A stretch of 10,268 bases of DNA from Planctomycetota bacterium (GTDB lineage: Bacteria > Planctomycetota > Phycisphaerae > UBA1845), in contig JADFRO010000077.1 in assembly GCA_022561255.1 (NCBI GenBank), positions 1 through 10,268 of the forward strand. Direction: 5' to 3'. A program made the translations under genes and the position numbers. Positions 7,020 through 10,268 of the stretch are shown in pieces. The notes beneath the pieces were generated by a model, which was not told the origin of the DNA, did not search any database, and saw only the letters and a list, made by a program, of their open reading frames with translations. Each line of letters starts with the position of its first letter. Position 1 is the first letter of the stretch.

Positions 7020-8813
7020 TCAGTTCGACTCCTTGCTGCCGGCCTCAAGCTCAACGATCCGCGCCTTGACCGCCTGTACCATAAGCCTCAGGGCTGCCTT
7101 TTGCTGCTCGGGCGCTTCGCCCGACGCTAAGCCACGTTCCATCATCTCCACCTGTGCGTTCAGTTTGATGAGATCGTCCGACGCCTTGATCTTCTTGATC
7201 GCGGCCTTGATCTGCTCGCGCGCCTCAGCGGGAACCTCTTCCAGCGCCGCAGACAGTTCCGGATCCTCCGAGGCGGTGCCCGCCTTGGTTCGGTAGATCG
7301 CCACCGTCCGCGTCTTGGGATCGAAGTAATCTCGCAGAACGCGTTGGACGTCGTCCGCCGTCACGGCGAGCATTTGTTCCGGCGACTCGTTGATGTACTC
7401 CCACTTATACCACGTGTCGTAAAGCGCGAGTTGGAACATCAGACCGGTGTTACTGCGAAGGCGCTGAACCGACGATGCCATCACTTGGTTCTTTACCTTT
7501 TGCAGCTCGTAGTCCGTTATTTCACCGTCACGGAGCGCTGCCAGCTCCTCCAGAATCATCGCCTCGACCGCCTCGGGCTCATGTCCCTCCTTAACCGTCG
7601 CGTTGATTCCAAAATAACCCGCATACTTTCGTGCAGTGTTGGAGGCGAAAGGCTGTCCCATCGCCGCCTCCTCTTTGGAAACCAGCCGTTTGTAAAGACG
7701 CCCGCTCTTGCCCGAAAGAAGCTGGGCGGCGACGTCCAGAGCGGCCTCGTCCGTGTGGCCAATCGCCACGCCGTGGAAACGAATCTGCACGCGCGGGTTC
7801 GTCTCCGCCTCGGCGTTGAGGCGACGTTCGGAAATCGGCTTGGGCTCCTCGGTGATGACCGGCGTCGGGGGATGCGCTCCGCGCGGAATGCGGCCGAAGT
7901 ACTTCTTGGCGTATTCAAGCGCCTGGTCGGAATCGAAATCGCCCACGAGCACGATTTTGGCGTTGTTCGGCGCGTAGTAAATCTTATAGAAATCGCGCAC
8001 GTCCTGAGACGTGATCGACTCGACCTCGGAAGGCCATCCGATCACCGGAATCCCGTACGGATGCGATTGCCAGAAAAGGGCGTTGAACGCTTCTCGGAAC
8101 TTACCGGTCGGCGTGCTTTCCGTGCGAAGGCGGCGCTCCTCTCTAACGTTGTCGCGTTCGATGTAAAACTCGCGCATGACGCCGTTGGTCATGCGATCCG
8201 ATTCCAACCAGAAGAACAGTTCGAGTTTGTTCGCCGGAAGCTTGACAAAGTAGATCGTAAAGTCCTCCGCCGTTCCCGCATTCAACCCCGCCCCGCCGTT
8301 GGTTGTGTAGAGGTTGAACAATTCGTTGTTCTTTATGAACGGTCGCTGCTGTTCGACCATTTCGTCGAACTCTTTCTTCATCGCCGTGTACTTCGGCGTC
8401 CACTCCGCCGGGTCGAGCACGTCCTTGATCTGCCCGCGACGCTTCATCACACGCATGCGGTTCATCTCGGCGTTCATGCGTTCGCGGAGTTCCTCCTGCT
8501 GCTCGATCAACGGTCGTTCTGACGCGTAATCCGTCGTACCGATGATCTTGGAACCCTTGAAGAGCATGTGCTCGAAAAGATGAGCGATCCCGCTCTGACC
8601 TCGCGGATCGTTTACCGAGCCGACGTCATAAACCACACAACCAGCCAGCATCGGCTGTTCGTGTCGCTCGATAAGGATCAGCTTCAGTCCGTTGTCCAGG
8701 GTCTCGATTCTCGGCTCGACCCCTTTGCCCACGACCTCGCCCAGCCAGCCGCCCGGCGCGAGGAGCAGACAGCCCGCCAGTACCATCACAGGCGCCCTCG
8801 GTCTTTGTGTCAT
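7020..8813 (-). CDS. M16B zinc metalloprotease, catalytic subunit
   Basis: A 597-residue insulinase-family protease. It has the inverted zinc motif HLFEHMLFKG (His78, Glu81, His82) and a third ligand in ERDNVREERR (Glu225 or Glu226), with NGGAGLNAGT and LESDRM between, as in the family. The usual spacing of ~75 residues is stretched to ~143 by a charged, probably helical insertion (about residues 97-160). The second domain lacks the Arg/Tyr substrate-binding pair found in the next gene, so the two should act as a heterodimer. The C-terminus from about residue 480 is charged and helical. The N-terminus MTQRPRAPVMVLAGC has a lipobox-like LAGC (Cys15), so a lipoprotein is possible; the hydrophobic run continues after the cysteine, so ordinary cleavage is an alternative. 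ATG at 8813 follows GGGAGG with 6 bases between; the frame reaches 9017 but the extension looks non-coding. First gene of the minus-strand group. Confidence 0.95.
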   Translation of the reverse strand: MTQRPRAPVMVLAGCLLLAPGGWLGEVVGKGVEPRIETLDNGLKLILIERHEQPMLAGCVVYDVGSVNDPRGQSGIAHLFEHMLFKGSKIIGTTDYASERPLIEQQEELRERMNAEMNRMRVMKRRGQIKDVLDPAEWTPKYTAMKKEFDEMVEQQRPFIKNNELFNLYTTNGGAGLNAGTAEDFTIYFVKLPANKLELFFWLESDRMTNGVMREFYIERDNVREERRLRTESTPTGKFREAFNALFWQSHPYGIPVIGWPSEVESITSQDVRDFYKIYYAPNNAKIVLVGDFDSDQALEYAKKYFGRIPRGAHPPTPVITEEPKPISERRLNAEAETNPRVQIRFHGVAIGHTDEAALDVAAQLLSGKSGRLYKRLVSKEEAAMGQPFASNTARKYAGYFGINATVKEGHEPEAVEAMILEELAALRDGEITDYELQKVKNQVMASSVQRLRSNTGLMFQLALYDTWYKWEYINESPEQMLAVTADDVQRVLRDYFDPKTRTVAIYRTKAGTASEDPELSAALEEVPAEAREQIKAAIKKIKASDDLIKLNAQVEMMERGLASGEAPEQQKAALRLMVQAVKARIVELEAGSKESN

Positions 8814-8863
8814 CAGCCACCTCCCGTTCGTTGGAGTAGAAATGGTCCGCACTTCAAGAGGGG

Positions 8864-8892
8864 ACTGTAGGCGGTTCCGTCGCGGCTGGCAA
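8864..8892 (-). promoter_or_regulatory. Sigma70-type promoter of the M16 protease group
   Basis: On the minus strand TTGCCA (8892-8887, five of six matches to TTGACA) is followed after exactly 17 bases by TACAGT (8869-8864, four of six matches to TATAAT). Transcription would start near 8856, leaving a leader of about 43 bases with the strong GGGAGG site before the ATG at 8813. Confidence 0.55.
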
Positions 8893-8893
8893 T

Positions 8894-8913
8894 TGTGCAA
8901 AACTGTGCAAAAC
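8894..8913. repeat. Perfect tandem 10-bp repeat upstream of the M16 promoter (candidate operator)
   Basis: TGTGCAAAAC occurs twice head to tail (8894-8903 and 8904-8913); on the minus strand this reads GTTTTGCACA twice. The 10-base period puts both copies on the same face of the helix, and the pair ends one base from the predicted -35 box. That is a typical place for an activator, though a repressor is equally possible. Confidence 0.6.
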
Positions 8914-8937
8914 GGAGTTGAGGGATACATGCGCACG

Positions 8938-8981
8938 AAAAACCGCCCCTCTTCACGTCCCATGACGCAATTCGGGCGGTT
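8938..8981 (-). terminator. Intrinsic terminator-like hairpin
   Basis: On the minus strand AACCGCCC (8981-8974) pairs perfectly with GGGCGGTT (8948-8941) over a 25-base loop that can form a small inner CGTC/GACG hairpin. The stem is followed directly by a run of five T (8942-8938). It would stop minus-strand transcription coming from the right, just before the M16 promoter. No convincing gene ends immediately upstream; the best candidate is a doubtful frame ending at 9050. Confidence 0.45.
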
Positions 8982-9049
8982 CGTTTGGTCTGTTTTTGTG
9001 AATGTCGGCGGGGCCAAAGCCGCCCGCCAAGTCCCGAGCGGCCCAGTGG

Positions 9050-9292
9050 CTACATCGAGGCATCAGGCTCCCAGACGCGCACGTCGGAAATCTCTATCGC
9101 ACCGGAAACGACGTCCGAAGAATCGAGGCTGGGGCTCTTCCACCGACGTAGGACGACACGCCGAGTCTGACCGCGCGCCAAGAGGCGGTCGTTGACGCGA
9201 GCAACGCCACGTGCTACACCCCCAACCGTCCGGCCAGACTCGTCCCCTGCTGATGGAGGTTGGCTGATGGCCTCGTCCGTGCCGGTCGACAC
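9050..9292 (-). CDS. Doubtful small frame, possibly the 3' end of a gene
   Basis: An 80-codon frame whose last ~45 codons have a natural look (ends GAIEISDVRVWEPDASM and stop) and which finishes about 70 bases before the terminator-like hairpin. I recognise no family and no good ribosome binding site. Its first part is antisense to the leader and start of the + strand amidohydrolase, which has far better signals. Either the tail of a broken gene or chance; apart from it, 8982-9191 shows no gene. Confidence 0.15.
   Translation of the reverse strand: MSTGTDEAISQPPSAGDESGRTVGGVARGVARVNDRLLARGQTRRVVLRRWKSPSLDSSDVVSGAIEISDVRVWEPDASM
9192..9220 (+). promoter_or_regulatory. Candidate promoter of the amidohydrolase gene
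   Basis: TTGACG (9192-9197, five of six matches) is followed after 17 bases by TACACC (9215-9220, three of six), which is preceded by TGC as in extended -10 promoters. The predicted start near 9227 leaves a leader of about 40 bases to the ATG at 9267. The arrangement is divergent to the M16 promoter about 300 bases away. Confidence 0.4.
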
Positions 9293-9362
9293 GATCTTTT
9301 ACAACGGCCGAGTCTTGACGGTCGATCCGACGAATTCCGTCCAACAGGCGATCGCCGTTCGC
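9267..9362 (+). pseudogene. Amidohydrolase (YtcJ-like), N-terminal fragment, truncated
   Basis: The first ~32 codons read MASSVPVDTIFYNGRVLTVD and on to NSVQQAIAVR. This is the start of metal-dependent amidohydrolases of the YtcJ type, where a small beta domain with NGRVLTVDP and AIAVRDGRI precedes the TIM-barrel. The start is well supported: GGAGG lies 7 bases upstream of the ATG and a promoter candidate lies upstream. After AIAVR the expected DGRI is missing and the frame runs into a TPR-like sequence, then antisense of a helicase, with a stop at 9614. None of the metal-binding His or Asp residues are encoded, so the product as written cannot be active. The break may be biological or an assembly join. 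Confidence 0.6.
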
Positions 9363-9479
9363 CAGGAGTTTTTTCCAAACAGCCTGGAATTGGCGGCGTT
9401 TTACTTCGATTTGGCGGTGATCGAAGAAGAGCTAAAGAACCTAGAGGAATCACGTCAGTATCTTCAGCAGGCGATCGCC
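9342..9479 (+). repeat. Near-identical 15-base direct repeat at both ends of the TPR fragment
   Basis: CAACAGGCGATCGCC (9342-9356) and CAGCAGGCGATCGCC (9465-9479) differ at one base, lie 123 bases apart and are in the same frame (QQAIA). Each contains the palindromic octamer GCGATCGC. They mark neighbouring TPR units and bracket the foreign segment. Confidence 0.7.
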
Positions 9480-9497
9480 CTGTGCGAGCAGTACGGC
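9342..9497 (+). pseudogene. TPR (kinesin-light-chain type) repeat fragment
   Basis: In frame with the amidohydrolase start, the sequence from QQAIAVRQEFFPNSLELA to YLQQAIALCEQYGE reads as one tetratricopeptide unit of the 41-42 residue type: helix A around LELAAFYFDLAVIEEELKNL, helix B around ESRQYLQQAIALCEQ. The QQAIA peptide recurs 41 codons apart, the expected period. There is no start or stop of its own; beyond about 9497 the frame becomes the reverse complement of the helicase. A fragment of a larger scaffold protein, probably from another locus or genome. Confidence 0.5.
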
Positions 9498-10268
9498 GAA
9501 GTCCATGTCGTCGAGGCCGATGAACGTAAGCGCCGCTTCTCCCGCAGGCGTCAAGTTTTCTCCGTCGGCGATACCGACCTGGCGAAGTCGACTCCTCTCG
9601 GCGAGGAAACTTGACCAGAGATTAGTTTTGTCTTGAATGCGTGACGGCAGGTTCAGATCCGTGATTCTTTCTTTCAATTCGTTTTCAGGAATTCTTTCCC
9701 GGAAGCTGTAGAGCGCGAGCTTGAGGAAGCTGCCCTTTGCCAACGGATAGCGAATCGGTGCAATCTCTAGACCTGCGGCCAGCTGGTTGTCATCGAGTTC
9801 TGAATACGATGCTCCGAAGTCCTGGGCGATGAACGCCATTCCGGGTCGCACACGCCCTGCGCGTCCAATCCGCTGGTATAGTGCGTTTACCCCCAGTGCA
9901 ACCTTTGACGTCATCTCACCGCCATCTACGAATTCGGTATCGAATTCAGAGTCCATTGTGACTACGTAGTCGATGGATGAAAACGTCAATCCCATTTCAA
10001 CCACATTGGTGGCGACGATTACGTAACGCCCATTCTCATCTTCTATGTTTTTAATCAGCCGGTCAAAGGCGAGTTTCTACGCCGGGTCCCTCACAACCGG
10101 GCTGGCGAGCCGAAGTGTGTGGACTTTGGTCTTCCCTCGGTTGAAGTCGGCGCGGGCGATGATGTCGGCGATTCGATGGGTATCGGAATTTTCGCTCCGA
10201 TGTGAGTTGACGATAACCAACATTCCCTGTGGCCGGTTTAGGAGCCCCGGATACGTTGTCCCATTGTC
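9450..10268 (-). pseudogene. DEAH-type helicase, C-terminal part, with in-frame stop and truncated ends
   Basis: The frame runs in from the right edge. It shows a helicase C domain: GMLVIVNSHRS near the entry, VIVATNVVEMGLTF (motif V), YVVTMDSEFDTEF, and ALYQRIGRAGRVRPG (motif VI, arginine fingers). A region follows (DNQLAAGLEIAPIRYPLAKG, then ERIPENELKERI) like the helical module after the RecA domains of DEAH helicases such as HrpA/HrpB. A TAG at 10079-10077 interrupts the frame between RDPA and KLAFDRL, 25 codons before a GTG at 10004 that could restart translation, though that would cut the RecA-like fold. The last ~17 codons before the stop at 9450 are antisense to the TPR fragment and are probably not native. 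GC is lower than in the protease region. Broken gene, misjoined contig end or base error are all possible. Confidence 0.6.

Noticed and set aside
7344..8522. Long + strand open frame of 392 codons inside the catalytic M16 gene
   Set aside because: It is exactly antisense to a gene with clear motifs, has no ribosome binding site, and its Leu/Arg/Val-rich product resembles no family; such frames are common opposite GC-rich genes.
8814..9017. N-terminal extension of the catalytic M16 protein to 9017
   Set aside because: It would place 68 non-conserved residues before a good signal sequence, cross the predicted promoter and repeat, and ignore the strong GGGAGG site before the ATG at 8813.
1..10268. 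CRISPR array, tRNA or rRNA gene, insertion sequence, phage or defence genes
   Set aside because: No regularly spaced repeats, cloverleaf, transposase, integrase or recognisable defence domain was seen; the helicase fragment alone is not evidence for a defence system.

Overview
The window looks like a chromosomal stretch from a GC-rich (roughly 58-60% by eye) bacterium, most likely a planctomycete or a relative. This rests on the style of the valyl-tRNA synthetase (a Cys4 insertion after the KMSKS loop), a TsaC/low-molecular-weight phosphatase fusion, and an M16 protease with a long charged insertion. It is inference from remembered families, not a search. Both ends may not be native: the first ~125 bases and everything right of about 9360 have lower GC (roughly 45-52%), and the right part is a patchwork of broken genes, as in a metagenomic assembly.

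Layout. The 3' two-thirds of valS runs in from the left on the + strand and ends at 1828. It converges on a long minus-strand block read from right to left: an active M16 zinc protease (8813-7020), an inactive M16 partner (7018-5531), a small type I membrane protein of unknown function (5534-4956), a multi-spanning glycosyltransferase-like protein (4881-3613), then after a 152-base gap a TsaC-phosphatase fusion (3460-2339) and rpiB (2342-1887). Several junctions are tight. One base separates the two M16 genes, and 4-base overlaps (TTGA, ATGA) join the second M16 gene to the small membrane gene and the fusion to rpiB. These suggest two translationally coupled groups.

Control regions. The 453-base region 8814-9266 holds a good sigma70-type promoter for the M16 group with a perfect tandem 10-bp repeat just upstream of its -35 box. 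It also holds a minus-strand intrinsic terminator without an obvious gene to terminate, and a + strand promoter leading to a well-formed amidohydrolase start. The 152-base gap before the fusion gene holds two long perfect inverted repeats arranged like an H-type pseudoknot, next to a weaker promoter.

Right edge. An amidohydrolase starts at 9267 with a strong ribosome binding site but runs after ~32 codons into a TPR fragment. That in turn runs into the C-terminal part of a DEAH-type helicase on the other strand, which carries an in-frame stop. The first join falls on a peptide (QQAIAVR) that fits both proteins, which points to a microhomology or assembly join.

How the genes work together. 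The protease trio looks like a cell-envelope proteolytic unit made of a catalytic subunit, a substrate-binding pseudo-subunit and a membrane-anchored partner. The fusion and RpiB combine tRNA threonylcarbamoylation, a phosphatase with the phosphoarginine-type active site, and pentose phosphate isomerisation. This gene order is also known from Bacillus (ywlC-ywlE-ywlF). No complete new defence or mobile system was recognised. The most novel items are the TsaC/YwlE-type fusion, the uncharacterised protein coupled to the M16 pair, and the pseudoknot-like element.
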